39,306 nt of DNA from a virus (IMGVR_UViG_3300044796_000322:1-39306); one strand, 5' to 3'; shown: positions 26,401 to 35,144, numbered from the stretch's first letter. The notes: a model not told the origin generated them from the letters alone. Translations and numbers: made by a program.

Positions 26401-29400
26401 TTTCCAAAATTGGTCATTAGGATTGAGTTATTTATATCCAAATGCTATTGGGTATCCAAACGATATTCAATTACATCCCGCAAAATTCGACAATGGCGTT
26501 CTAATAACAAACCCTGGCGATACAGTAACGTTTCCAATCTCTAATAATTTAAGACTTGAAGAAGGTTCACTTGAAACGTGGATTATACCAGAATGGGACG
26601 GCCTGGATAATGACGCAACGCTAACATTTAGTAATATATTAAAATCAGGAAGTGTTTTACCATCAAATTGCATATACATTGGAGCTGACAGTCATCATCC
26701 TATTTTTGACTCAAATAATGAGTTTACATTAAACAGAACAGATATAAGCAGTCCAGTTGGATTGCCATCAGCTATTTTTACAAACTCTGGCCTATTTATA
26801 TATTATGATATCGGCAATAAGCTTTGGAAAGTTTTGGCAAAAGATATTGTTTCTGATGGATATGTATATCAAGGCAGCATCATATCATCTGGAGACGTAT
26901 ATAATGTACAATTTATTCAAGGTCTTGGAGAAATCAATGACGTATTAAGAAGCGGATTATCAAAAATAGATTTTGTATTTAATATAAATGCGCTTGATGG
27001 ATATAATGAGAATTATGACGGATATTATGATGGTTATGACGGATATCAGCCTGGATATGCTTTTGATGGCATAGATTTTATGGCTGATGATGAGCATTTT
27101 ATTTTTGATTTCGGAGCCGGCGAATCAACAAATAGATTTTCTTTATTTAAGGATGGAAAAGGATACCTGAACTTCAGAGTATATGATAAAGGTAATAAAA
27201 TAACAAAAAGAAAAAACCAATATCAAGTCAGCTCAGATATTTCTGCATGGCAGGCCGGACAAGCTCATCATGTCGCTATTTCTTGGAGGTTAGCAAGCGC
27301 TGATAAACGTGATGAATTGCATTTATTTGTTGATGGCTTTGAGGTACCAAATATATTAAAATACGGCGGGGTACCGTGTGCTACGAGCAGCAATAGATTT
27401 AGAACAGTTCAACCGTTTTTAATTACAGAGCCTGTGCCTCTAAACGTTATAACTGGTAACGATTTATATACTACTATCGGATCTAATGTTGTATATTCTG
27501 CCAATATTGATTTTCAAGCGCAAGGAATAATTGCTGGTAATTCCATATCAATTATGGAAATTGGTTTTAGCACTTATTCTATAATAAATGTTTATGGTAA
27601 TACGTTGACGTTAAATGAGCCAATGCCAGCAACATTAGCTGATGCCAGATTTTCAGTCAATTCTTTTTCTGTAATAGTTCCAAATGAAATAGATTTATTT
27701 TCTAATATAGCCGTTTCTATAATAAACAATGGAGTTGAAGCAGAAATACCAGGACAACGCGCGGCTATACCTGGATACAGTCTTAGCATAAACGCACTTA
27801 ATCAAACAGTTCTAACAATACTTGGTGACGCTAACGCTGGCGATCAAATTGCTATAAGAACATTAGGAATAAATCATAGAAGATATCGTGATAGACAATT
27901 TATATGGGGCAATACAAGTAATGTGCTAAAAACACAATTACCTCCGCCAATCAATCTGAATGAAGTAAAAATTGTAGCAGTTATATTGCCTTCTGTTTCA
28001 ATTGGGCCTCTTAATGCTACATTGATATCTGGTATTTTTAATGCAACATTGTTACCTAATAGCCAGCCAACAAATAGTATTCAAGGTAGAACTTTAAGTA
28101 TAAAAATAACTGGTGAAAACGTCAATTTTAGCGTGCCAGTTACTGTCACAATAATAGGCGATAATATAAGCGGCCCGGTAACAGAGATATTATCATTTAC
28201 ATCGCCTGGTTCAGAAAATACGATCAATAAGTTTACACAAATAGTTTCTATAAACGTTTTGGCAAAACCTTTGATATCATCAAACAATACAATAGCGGTA
28301 GAGGTAAAAGAAGCATATGCTATAACATATTCTGAAGGTAATTCCATATATCCCGTTATTAGATTTAGCTATAAAACTCAAACCGGAAAAACTTTACAAG
28401 GAAATATTGGAAGTAATATAGTTTATGACGCTAAAGGATTTTTTCCAGAATCGTCAGTCAATCAATCATTTGTAATAAACAGTCCGCCGTCTGTTGCAGG
28501 TAGCTATACGATCACAAGTGTAATTGATGAGTATCATATTACATTAAATCTTCCTATTGCCGCATCATTTACAAGCGGCACATATGATATTTTTAATGTT
28601 TCGATTGGCAGAAGTGGTTTCCAAAATGGATTTTTTATTTTGGAACAAGCTGGTCAAACAAATACGCCATTTTTATTAAATCAAGGGTTTTTTGATTTTG
28701 ATTATTCTACATATTTAGAAATCGCTATGGATCCGGTTGGAAGTCAAATAGCACATATAGGATCCGATATTCATAACAGAAAACAAGCAAAAGCCGTGCT
28801 AGATGAGTTCATAATTGTTTCTAAACAACTGACTGATGTTAGAATAGGTGAAACGACTACGACAAACGAAGAAACTGTGACAACAGATTATATGCGTATC
28901 AAACCGTTAGTTGCTGATAGCAATACATTGATGTTATTGAATTTTAATTCTTTACCATTTACTAATGATGCTGGTTTTTGGATTACAGCAAATAAAGAAT
29001 ATTTGCAATCTGACAGCAGCGTAAACGCTTCCTTCGGTAAATGTTTGGTTATCAATGATAAACCGCTTGTCATTGATAATGCCGGATTATTATCGACAAC
29101 AAACGGCGGCTCTATAGAGTTTTGGGTAAATCCTCAATATGATACATATAACGATCCTAATTTACGCTATTATTTTGACGCATCTGGTTCAATTGTAGAA
29201 AATAATGTTTCTATAACACGCGGCTCCGTAAAAGTATCCAATATGGTTGATAGTATAATTAGCGTTAGATTACAAACTGATATATATAATACTGGTACTG
29301 ATTATTTTGCCGGTGGCAGTATAGCGGCAGATTTTCAAACAATAAACCTTGGAATACCGCTGCCATATCAACAAACTCCTATTAAAATAAACTATATCCC

Positions 29401-30112
29401 AGCAAATCTTTCAGGTGATAGAATTAGTATATATAAAGACACACAAGGATATATTACATTTAACGTGCAAGCAAGCGGGCAAGATTTTCAAGTACGCAGG
29501 CCAATTTTTTGGTCAAGCAATACCTGGCACAGGATTCTTGCAACATATCAATTTAATAGAGCTGATAATTTAGATCAAATTAGATTATTTGTTGATGGGG
29601 AAGAAATGGGCACAGTTTTATTTGGACAAAATATATTCTTTGGACAAGGTGTCAATTTCGGACAGGGATTTGCTGGTGTAAACAATTCAATTCTAATCAA
29701 TGATATCAATTTTAGAGATCCTGTTAATCAATTTTATATAGGCTCTGATTATTTATCAGCTAATTCTGCTTATGCAAGTATAGATAATTTACGTTTAAGT
29801 AATATGGCACGACAACCTTTGCTTATAGCAGGAGAAGCTATTGATGTAAATTATAACAGTAATCTATCAGCGGTATTTCCGGTAGTATCTGATGCAATAA
29901 CAACATATTTATTAGATTTTGATGCAATTAGTTCTGAAACGGCTAATTACAGCATATTGATAGATGAAGCGTACGGTATATTTAATTTTACAATAAATGT
30001 TATTGATTCATTTGGTATAGTCAGCAGCAACTCTAAGATCAAACAGATTTTGGAAACTTTAGTGGGCGCGCTTAAACCGGCACAAAGCATAGCTACAATA
30101 AATTATGTTTAG
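23447..30112 (+). CDS. Giant outer baseplate / receptor-binding candidate with two LamG-like domains
   Basis: A 2221-aa protein, the largest here, starting three bases after the J-like gene. Residues 1-95 look like a bacterial Ig/SbsA-type fold. Residues about 330-900 hold repeated beta modules with Val-Asp-Tyr-x-x-Gly-x-Val-Tyr-Val (about 410 and 646) and a Pro-Ile-Thr-Asn-Val-Phe-Arg-Ile-Phe-Asn unit (about 516) shared with the J-like protein. Two concanavalin A/LamG-like regions follow: about 1035-1300 (Gly-Ser-Leu-Glu-Thr-Trp to Leu-Phe-Val-Asp-Gly) and about 1885-2050 (Gly-Ser-Ile-Glu-Phe-Trp to Leu-Phe-Val-Asp-Gly). Such domains often bind glycans. A cluster of four Asp-Gly-Tyr units lies at about 1181-1200. 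The stop is TAG. Role inferred: a T4 gp7/gp10-like periphery or fibre platform that touches the host surface. Confidence 0.75.
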   Translation: MANLRLSQIKVSDSTTILARFTDTLNPLINDSNILITSNVAGVPNPQVLAVSVLNDVLLITTLPLTPATQYLITFQSSSIKFCNKTSTSFLLQDGKTNTSLILGAEDPDDPIRDFLTLPLQNSPYNLNVGDITRDIINSLASNLSRALYDIGQAKNDNYLSRTIYNELQTRGAGPYDRLNEEGAYEIIKVSINAIQGETPATLSFDSFPSEPITLQSVTVTNEVLTPGIGSGTFDGLVLTVTNQPVTALTSVIVSYSDGYKFVYNIDTLGYQINNTTYDQEFASTLYTLNDNQFQLSNNVLTDPGFVMPQGGDTITVTYEYKNLGRIIDETTIVVSQVLSSVRELAPPLLNKFSTMYAPIVNVGGAVAKLGGIQFLDPSANPPFSVTPPAFTKELQFNLGSLPARAGEYAVDYSSGTVYVFGATINDGTGDFPPVMNYQYISSFVNGLDYTYDSDLLELAASPLRSLIGQNAAISFNYEDTLIPGVDFIPQIHQEILDERVDNRINSTNSLYILNAPITNVFRIFNETTGEVYKIQRWNNNTIYYTANNPPAVGSVSMERAVFADVISETLIVDQEIYNNGSVKIFVLSLQNDNIISSSEDVIGSSFNTSASFSRTDIFEKELYFDAQILTVAENINKLSIGQYLVDYRGGIVYVAVSSTQDYDIGTINYKKPIIIPQFPHIISVSSIYNSIDTISGINKRIGLSSFSDGAIIPTSFDVSDERFLNGDTTLPYIVQGNTITVSDDIKNIRGIYDVFNLNNNVNPTNFAEGCSINANVITLVPISLIGNYTIQNGLIINVDFISPGAQIAQVLHVIRKSDNVELFDSNSSFNNFTITLAGDLGSPVAGQDVVVIYTVQLNGSATPVIDYDRGGFFVDYSYISDEILVSYEYGDNLLDFRQNVTMPIGTNYYVTYKVGALRDALLKNFGSLVDLPIMNNFDTTLPRENYRDALVAALQSFTKGPTIPAIKLLVSSISHIEPEIIEAVFQNWSLGLSYLYPNAIGYPNDIQLHPAKFDNGVLITNPGDTVTFPISNNLRLEEGSLETWIIPEWDGLDNDATLTFSNILKSGSVLPSNCIYIGADSHHPIFDSNNEFTLNRTDISSPVGLPSAIFTNSGLFIYYDIGNKLWKVLAKDIVSDGYVYQGSIISSGDVYNVQFIQGLGEINDVLRSGLSKIDFVFNINALDGYNENYDGYYDGYDGYQPGYAFDGIDFMADDEHFIFDFGAGESTNRFSLFKDGKGYLNFRVYDKGNKITKRKNQYQVSSDISAWQAGQAHHVAISWRLASADKRDELHLFVDGFEVPNILKYGGVPCATSSNRFRTVQPFLITEPVPLNVITGNDLYTTIGSNVVYSANIDFQAQGIIAGNSISIMEIGFSTYSIINVYGNTLTLNEPMPATLADARFSVNSFSVIVPNEIDLFSNIAVSIINNGVEAEIPGQRAAIPGYSLSINALNQTVLTILGDANAGDQIAIRTLGINHRRYRDRQFIWGNTSNVLKTQLPPPINLNEVKIVAVILPSVSIGPLNATLISGIFNATLLPNSQPTNSIQGRTLSIKITGENVNFSVPVTVTIIGDNISGPVTEILSFTSPGSENTINKFTQIVSINVLAKPLISSNNTIAVEVKEAYAITYSEGNSIYPVIRFSYKTQTGKTLQGNIGSNIVYDAKGFFPESSVNQSFVINSPPSVAGSYTITSVIDEYHITLNLPIAASFTSGTYDIFNVSIGRSGFQNGFFILEQAGQTNTPFLLNQGFFDFDYSTYLEIAMDPVGSQIAHIGSDIHNRKQAKAVLDEFIIVSKQLTDVRIGETTTTNEETVTTDYMRIKPLVADSNTLMLLNFNSLPFTNDAGFWITANKEYLQSDSSVNASFGKCLVINDKPLVIDNAGLLSTTNGGSIEFWVNPQYDTYNDPNLRYYFDASGSIVENNVSITRGSVKVSNMVDSIISVRLQTDIYNTGTDYFAGGSIAADFQTINLGIPLPYQQTPIKINYIPANLSGDRISIYKDTQGYITFNVQASGQDFQVRRPIFWSSNTWHRILATYQFNRADNLDQIRLFVDGEEMGTVLFGQNIFFGQGVNFGQGFAGVNNSILINDINFRDPVNQFYIGSDYLSANSAYASIDNLRLSNMARQPLLIAGEAIDVNYNSNLSAVFPVVSDAITTYLLDFDAISSETANYSILIDEAYGIFNFTINVIDSFGIVSSNSKIKQILETLVGALKPAQSIATINYV

Positions 30113-30121
30113 GGAAATAAA

Positions 30122-33049
30122 ATGACACAACGTATTCCAGTTTCTTCCGTTCAAAATATATGGTCTAATGCTCAAAGAGTGGACTCTAGTGATATGCTTC
30201 TTGAGCAAGAACATAATAATGAGGCTATATCAGGAATAATTCAAGATCATTTCGGATCTGGCGTTCTTTTATCAAATATACAACAAGCTGTTTTATTTGA
30301 TTCTAACGTATTAAATGCTGCTCAAGCTGCTCTTGTTGCCGTGAATAGTTTTGACGGTACAGGAATATCACCAACACTGCAACCAAGCGATATAAATAGC
30401 GGAAATCAATTAGAAATTGAATTAGTTGATTCAACTGTTTTTGGACGATTAAGCGTTAAGGTGGCTATCATTGGTGAAGCTTTTGATGGTACACTCCAAA
30501 TGGACAGATTATATTTTCATAGAAACGGAAAGCAAGTAACATCAAAGCATTATAAAACTATACTTGCATTATTTTTTAATGATTTTTTTGGCAACTTAAA
30601 CTGTTCAAGAGCGCAAGGCGGCAGAATTATTGTAAGAGAAACTGCGTCATTTGAACTATCACGTGATCCTATTATGGCGTCACAAGATGTTCAGCCGGAT
30701 ATTTTTTGGAGAGACTGGAAACTTCCCGGCATAAATGCCGATTTATCAAGTACAATACAGGCAGGCATTGGGCCGGAGTTTACAGTTGATACGTTACAAA
30801 TCAATACTACAGGTATTAGTAATAATGTTATTTTGGCGGGTGATGTCACGTCACAAGTTGGACAAAAGTTCTTGGCCACAACAAATAATATACAAAAAAT
30901 TACTCTTTTATTAGGAGTAAATCTAGAAACGTCTCACGCAATAACAGACATATATGATTGGAGCGGTGACCTTTTAATAAGTATTTATCCTTTGCAGTCA
31001 ACCGTATCTTGCCCGTCTGATATCGTTCCAACATTAGCTATAGATTTTGATCCATCAAGCCAACCATTAGCGCAATTAAGTTATAACCAAGCGTCACTAC
31101 AAGACATTGGATATGTTCTTAATGATGTTTTACAGCCTGTAGATTTTGTATTTAGCGCCGCGAAAATTAGCTCACCAACAGGCGGAATTGTACCTGGTAA
31201 CTATTATGCTATAACCGTGAAAAGAGTTGGTGTAACTACAGTTGGCGATATTTTAATAGGAACAGGTACAAATACATCTACAACCTCACGGGCAACACTA
31301 TTCAGTGGCGTTTGGGTAGATATTCCAGATCAAAGCTTATGGTTTCAGGTTTGGACGGATGCTGCCAAATTAGCTGACGGTCAAGGGTATGATGTTGGTA
31401 ATGGTATTTTAATTCCAAAAACTATAACGGATTCTTTAACAGGCGCTACTATTGATAATCAGGTTAGATATTTTTCATTAGCTGATACTGGCTCAAACGT
31501 TCTTAATACCGGCCTTATTCAAGCAGTAGCGACACAATCAGTTAGCGTACAAGATGAAAGAACTGGAAATAATATATTTTCTCAGCAACAATTTACTCCA
31601 TTATTTAGTTTTGTAACCACAACCAATCTTAATAACTTAAAAAATATTTCTGAACCGCTAACAATAGGAGCATTGCAAGATGGAAATCCAAAACAAAATC
31701 CTGTTTTAACAAAAACGCAACTATTACCAGGACTCGCGTCTAATGATATTTTTTGCGTAGTAAATCCTGACGCCGACTTACTATCATTAAATCTATTAGG
31801 AAGTAAATTATATCCAAATGTATTATCAAGCGATTCATTTAGAATATTTAGAACTACATTTTGTATTGACGGGTACGGAGATGTAAACGCTGATGGATAC
31901 ATTGATGCAAATGACGTTACATTAGCGTCTAGTCTTATCGGTGAGAGCCTTTATTTTGCTTCTACGCAAACTAAAATTATTGACGGATATTTTACTACAC
32001 TTGAGCTATTACGTGCTGACGTAAATGGTGATGGTTATGTTACCGTAGAAGATGCTGATTTAATTGCACAATATGCAGGAAAAGTAATTAGCTCATTTCC
32101 TGCTGGCTCATCATTTACACATATGAATCTTGAAGTTCAGCAAAGCACCGGACGTTATGATGGATATTTTGATTGTGACGGATATGTTAGACTTGACGGA
32201 TATTTAGGTCAAAACCTAATCAATTCAAACATATTATCGCCGTCATCTCTTATATATGACGGTTATCAGCTGATGCCAATGATACAAAAAGATCCTGTAT
32301 TTACAACTGTGCCGTTCCCAGGCGTAACATATCAGATTGTAGCACAACCATTTTGGCAACCCTATTGTTTATATGAAAGCAGCGCAATTAGACTAGTACC
32401 AACTACGTTCAGCGCTCCTAATGCTATCGTGCCGCATAAAACAGTAATGCCTTCGGCGTCATCTTGCGTAAATCACGATCGTATTATTCCAGCAAACGAT
32501 CCTGGTAGAAATGATTTTTTTGTTCCTGATAATTTGTTTATAGGGACTGGAGAGATATTACGGTCAGACGGCTCGAATTATAAAGTTGATATTGAAATAG
32601 GAACAATTATTCTTGAACTTCCGGCTGTACCTTTAGTTGAATCATCGATAAATATATTTCAGCAACTTGTATCTGACAGAGGTGACGGGTGGTCAGGATC
32701 TGGTGTAGGAACTCCTGCAATGAGGTATTCTGATAACAGCACTGTGCAACCTGCGGATTTGTTCTTGAATAAAGTTAGATTTAGTGTGTCTGTAATGAGC
32801 TACTATCCATCGTTGGACGGCTATAGCCCAATTGATGGTTACGGAATTATAGTCGATCCTATTATTGGTGTTCATATAGACGCTTTGACCGGCATACTTA
32901 CATTATCAATTAAAGATTTAGAAGTTGATAATGTGCTTTTAACATTAGTCACGAAATTGGAAATTATAGTTTATCTTAAAAAAGGCGGCTGGAATAACTC
33001 AATAATGATAATTCCTCCGAATCAAGTACAAGGTTTAATTAGCCACTAA
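30122..33049 (+). CDS. Outer baseplate protein with dockerin-like calcium-binding domain
   Basis: A 975-aa protein whose gene lies nine bases after the 2221-aa protein gene (AGGGAAA ribosome site). The N-terminal 150 residues look like a structural attachment domain. Two dockerin-type F-hand loops are readable: Asp587-Asn589-Asp591-Tyr593-Asp595-Asp598 and Asp633-Asn635-Asp637-Tyr639-Thr641-Asp644, each followed by a helix (Leu-Ala-Ser-Ser-Leu-Ile-Gly and Leu-Ile-Ala-Gln-Tyr-Ala-Gly). Their start-to-start spacing, 46 residues, is longer than in typical cellulosomal dockerins. Ten Asp-Gly-Tyr tripeptides occur, most between 580 and 720. No cohesin partner is recognised in the window. Probable role: a peripheral baseplate or fibre-attachment protein whose domain is stabilised by calcium. 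It is the last structural gene before the glycosyltransferase cassette. Confidence 0.72.
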   Translation: MTQRIPVSSVQNIWSNAQRVDSSDMLLEQEHNNEAISGIIQDHFGSGVLLSNIQQAVLFDSNVLNAAQAALVAVNSFDGTGISPTLQPSDINSGNQLEIELVDSTVFGRLSVKVAIIGEAFDGTLQMDRLYFHRNGKQVTSKHYKTILALFFNDFFGNLNCSRAQGGRIIVRETASFELSRDPIMASQDVQPDIFWRDWKLPGINADLSSTIQAGIGPEFTVDTLQINTTGISNNVILAGDVTSQVGQKFLATTNNIQKITLLLGVNLETSHAITDIYDWSGDLLISIYPLQSTVSCPSDIVPTLAIDFDPSSQPLAQLSYNQASLQDIGYVLNDVLQPVDFVFSAAKISSPTGGIVPGNYYAITVKRVGVTTVGDILIGTGTNTSTTSRATLFSGVWVDIPDQSLWFQVWTDAAKLADGQGYDVGNGILIPKTITDSLTGATIDNQVRYFSLADTGSNVLNTGLIQAVATQSVSVQDERTGNNIFSQQQFTPLFSFVTTTNLNNLKNISEPLTIGALQDGNPKQNPVLTKTQLLPGLASNDIFCVVNPDADLLSLNLLGSKLYPNVLSSDSFRIFRTTFCIDGYGDVNADGYIDANDVTLASSLIGESLYFASTQTKIIDGYFTTLELLRADVNGDGYVTVEDADLIAQYAGKVISSFPAGSSFTHMNLEVQQSTGRYDGYFDCDGYVRLDGYLGQNLINSNILSPSSLIYDGYQLMPMIQKDPVFTTVPFPGVTYQIVAQPFWQPYCLYESSAIRLVPTTFSAPNAIVPHKTVMPSASSCVNHDRIIPANDPGRNDFFVPDNLFIGTGEILRSDGSNYKVDIEIGTIILELPAVPLVESSINIFQQLVSDRGDGWSGSGVGTPAMRYSDNSTVQPADLFLNKVRFSVSVMSYYPSLDGYSPIDGYGIIVDPIIGVHIDALTGILTLSIKDLEVDNVLLTLVTKLEIIVYLKKGGWNNSIMIIPPNQVQGLISH

Positions 33050-33071
33050 TTCGTCGAGTTAAATCTCAAGC

Positions 33072-33080
33072 TGTTATATT
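33072..33080 (+). promoter_or_regulatory. Possible extended -10 promoter giving a nearly leaderless transcript
   Basis: TGT-TATATT matches an extended -10 element (TGn-TATAAT with one mismatch). The predicted start, about seven bases downstream, coincides with ATG 33088. That gene lacks any Shine-Dalgarno-like sequence in the 38-base gap, which would suit a leaderless message. No -35 box is evident, and the site could be chance in A/T-rich DNA. Confidence 0.28.
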
Positions 33081-33087
33081 TATAGAT

Positions 33088-34179
33088 ATGAAAGTTTGTT
33101 TTCAACAATTTTTGGATGGCAAGCATAGTTGGAGCATAGTAGGTCTAAATACTGCCCGAGCATTAAAAGCGCTTGGGCACGAGATACATTTATCATCAAC
33201 CAATGGTTATGATAATTTTCCAAATGATTTACGACCAAATATCATAAAAACATTTGATCAGTCTTATGACCTACAATTTAGCTATACGGCTATGCTTAAT
33301 TTTCCAAGATTTTTATCGCACGGAAAAACAAATAGGTTTGGAATGTGGTGTTACGAGCTTCCTCTCATACCAGCGAATATGGTCAAATACCACGCTGCCT
33401 GCGATAAACTATTGACACCAAGTAGTTTTGCGCGAGATATATTTGTTGCAAATAAGGTTCCGGCAGATAAGGTTATCGTTGTTCCGCACGGAATAAATGT
33501 TGAAGATTATCAAACGGATAAAAAATATATATTAAAAACCAAAAAACGCTATAAGATTCTTGTAAACATAGGACAACAACATTTAAGAAAAAATATAGCA
33601 GGAATGTTCGAGGCTTTCGGTCTTGCGTTTGATAAAAATGATGATGTTTGTCTTGTCGCAAAAATATATACAAAAAAACTTGAAAGTCATTTTGATGTTG
33701 ATACGCGCAAATTATATAACAACTTCGCTGCAAAATATAAAAATCACGCAGAGGTAGAGCTAATAACAGAGTTCATTCCAAATATGGCAGAGCTATATAA
33801 CGCGTGCGATATGGTATACACATTAAGTTTTTCTGAGTGTTATTACCTTCCTGGCATCGAAGGGTTTGCTTGTAATAAAATAAATATTGCTCCTAGGTAC
33901 GGCGGGCAGCTTGATTTTATGAACGATGAAAACAGTCTTCTTGTTGATGGAAGTATGATTCGAGCAGATCCAAAAATGCAATATTGGACGCCAAATATTC
34001 ATAATACGGTTTTTAATTCTGACGTTATTGACGCCGCAAATAAGCTACGATATGCTGTTTCTAATTATGATGAATTGCTTAATAGATTTTTGCCAAATAT
34101 GAAGCAGGCCGTAAAAAAATATACCTGGGAAAATAGCGCAAAAAAGATTTTGGAGCTTGTCAATGAAAATAATAAATAA
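33088..34179 (+). CDS. Glycosyltransferase, GT4-type (GT-B fold)
   Basis: A 363-aa protein transferring a sugar from a nucleotide-sugar donor, by family. It shows the GT-B layout: an N-terminal acceptor half (a Gly-Leu-Asn-Thr-Ala-Arg-Ala-Leu helix after the first strand, residues about 17-30), a mid-linker with Val-Pro-His-Gly-Ile-Asn, a second-domain strand Ile-Leu-Val-Asn-Ile-Gly followed by Arg-Lys-Asn, and the donor-binding EX7E motif (Glu250 and Glu258, with Glu258-Gly-Phe-Ala). No membrane segment is present, so it is cytoplasmic. It is the first gene of the cassette. No ribosome site is visible upstream of ATG 33088. It overlaps the next gene by 17 bases. The sugar and acceptor cannot be told from sequence. 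Confidence 0.85.
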   Translation: MKVCFQQFLDGKHSWSIVGLNTARALKALGHEIHLSSTNGYDNFPNDLRPNIIKTFDQSYDLQFSYTAMLNFPRFLSHGKTNRFGMWCYELPLIPANMVKYHAACDKLLTPSSFARDIFVANKVPADKVIVVPHGINVEDYQTDKKYILKTKKRYKILVNIGQQHLRKNIAGMFEAFGLAFDKNDDVCLVAKIYTKKLESHFDVDTRKLYNNFAAKYKNHAEVELITEFIPNMAELYNACDMVYTLSFSECYYLPGIEGFACNKINIAPRYGGQLDFMNDENSLLVDGSMIRADPKMQYWTPNIHNTVFNSDVIDAANKLRYAVSNYDELLNRFLPNMKQAVKKYTWENSAKKILELVNENNK

Positions 34180-34966
34180 TAAATGCGTGGAAGAAGAACA
34201 GAATAATGATATTATTCTTTCAATAATAATTCCTGTATACAATAATGTAAATTATACAAAAAGCATTCTTAATGATTTATTAAAATTACCATCAAATCAC
34301 GAAATTATTGTTGTTGACGGAGCGTCAGAAGATAACACTTGTGAAGTTGTAAATGAGCTAATAAGCACAAAATTAAAAGATTCGCCGTCTCTTGTTTATA
34401 TAGGATGTCCGTCAAATGGCGGATTTGCATCCAATTGCAATAAAGGAAATAAACACGCAAAAGGCAAAAATATTATGTTTCTAAACAATGATGTTCGTGT
34501 CCAATCGAATTGGAACGATTGGACGCAGCCTATTATCGATTATTGTAAAAATGGATTTTTATTTTGCCCAACAGGCGGATTGCTTGATGACGATTTCAAT
34601 TTTGTTAAAAATATTGATCATTTATTAGACACCCCATTTTTTTATTTAAGCGGCTGGTGCCTTACTGCAAGCAAAGAAACATTTAATAAATTGATTCCAA
34701 ATCATTATTGCAATGATAAAACAAATAAAATCGAGGAAGGAAAAGCATACGGCCCGTTTTCAGAACAATTTGGGAAGGCTTACTTTGAGGACGTAGATTT
34801 AAGTTGGAGAGCGCGGGAGCTTCAAATTGATTTTATGGTTAAACCGATTCCGCTTTATCATTTTGGACATATGACTGCTAAAAAAATGAATATGAATAAA
34901 TTATATCTATCGGCAAAAGAAATATTCACTAAACAATGGAAAAAAATAAATGAAAAAAACATTTGA
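34163..34966 (+). CDS. Glycosyltransferase, GT2-type (GT-A fold)
   Basis: A GT2-family enzyme of about 267 aa. It opens with Leu-Ser-Ile-Ile-Ile-Pro-Val-Tyr-Asn, then Val-Asp-Gly-Ala-Ser-Glu-Asp-Asn-Thr (nucleotide-binding), the metal-site equivalent Asn108-Asn109-Asp110 in a Phe-Leu-Asn-Asn-Asp-Val strand, and the acceptor-side motif Phe208-Glu-Asp-Val-Asp212 followed by Leu-Ser-Trp-Arg-Ala-Arg, as in rhamnosyl- and galactofuranosyltransferase-like members. I prefer ATG 34163 over the in-frame TTG six bases upstream. The start lies inside the preceding gene, so translation is probably coupled. The donor sugar cannot be assigned. Confidence 0.85.
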   Translation: MKIINNKCVEEEQNNDIILSIIIPVYNNVNYTKSILNDLLKLPSNHEIIVVDGASEDNTCEVVNELISTKLKDSPSLVYIGCPSNGGFASNCNKGNKHAKGKNIMFLNNDVRVQSNWNDWTQPIIDYCKNGFLFCPTGGLLDDDFNFVKNIDHLLDTPFFYLSGWCLTASKETFNKLIPNHYCNDKTNKIEEGKAYGPFSEQFGKAYFEDVDLSWRARELQIDFMVKPIPLYHFGHMTAKKMNMNKLYLSAKEIFTKQWKKINEKNI

Positions 34967-35144
34967 GGAAGTAAAGTCACTTATTGCAATTGGCGGACTT
35001 ACTGCTGTTGGGTATGTTGCTGGTGCCATTACGGCAAAATGTTATGGCGATACAAGTCTTATAATGGAATGGGCCGGAATGTTGATTGGCGCATCTATTG
35101 GCATCCTTTTAATTGCTCGTAGGCTATTTAAGGCTTTCAGTTGA
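34950..35144 (+). CDS. Small two-helix membrane protein
   Basis: A 64-aa protein with a basic/acidic N-terminus, two hydrophobic segments (about residues 10-29 and 39-57) joined by a short polar loop, and a basic C-terminal tail. It overlaps the preceding GT2 gene by 17 bases and the following one by 4, so it is a real member of the operon. Size and topology fit a class II holin, but an anchor for the neighbouring glycosyltransferases or a small superinfection-exclusion protein fit equally well. No endolysin gene is recognised nearby, which weakens the holin idea. Confidence 0.7.
   Translation: MKKTFEEVKSLIAIGGLTAVGYVAGAITAKCYGDTSLIMEWAGMLIGASIGILLIARRLFKAFS

Noticed and set aside
26995-27060. 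Tandem DNA repeat or CRISPR-like array at the Asp-Gly-Tyr cluster
   Set aside because: The copies use different codons and irregular spacing. The repetition is at protein level, with no spacers.
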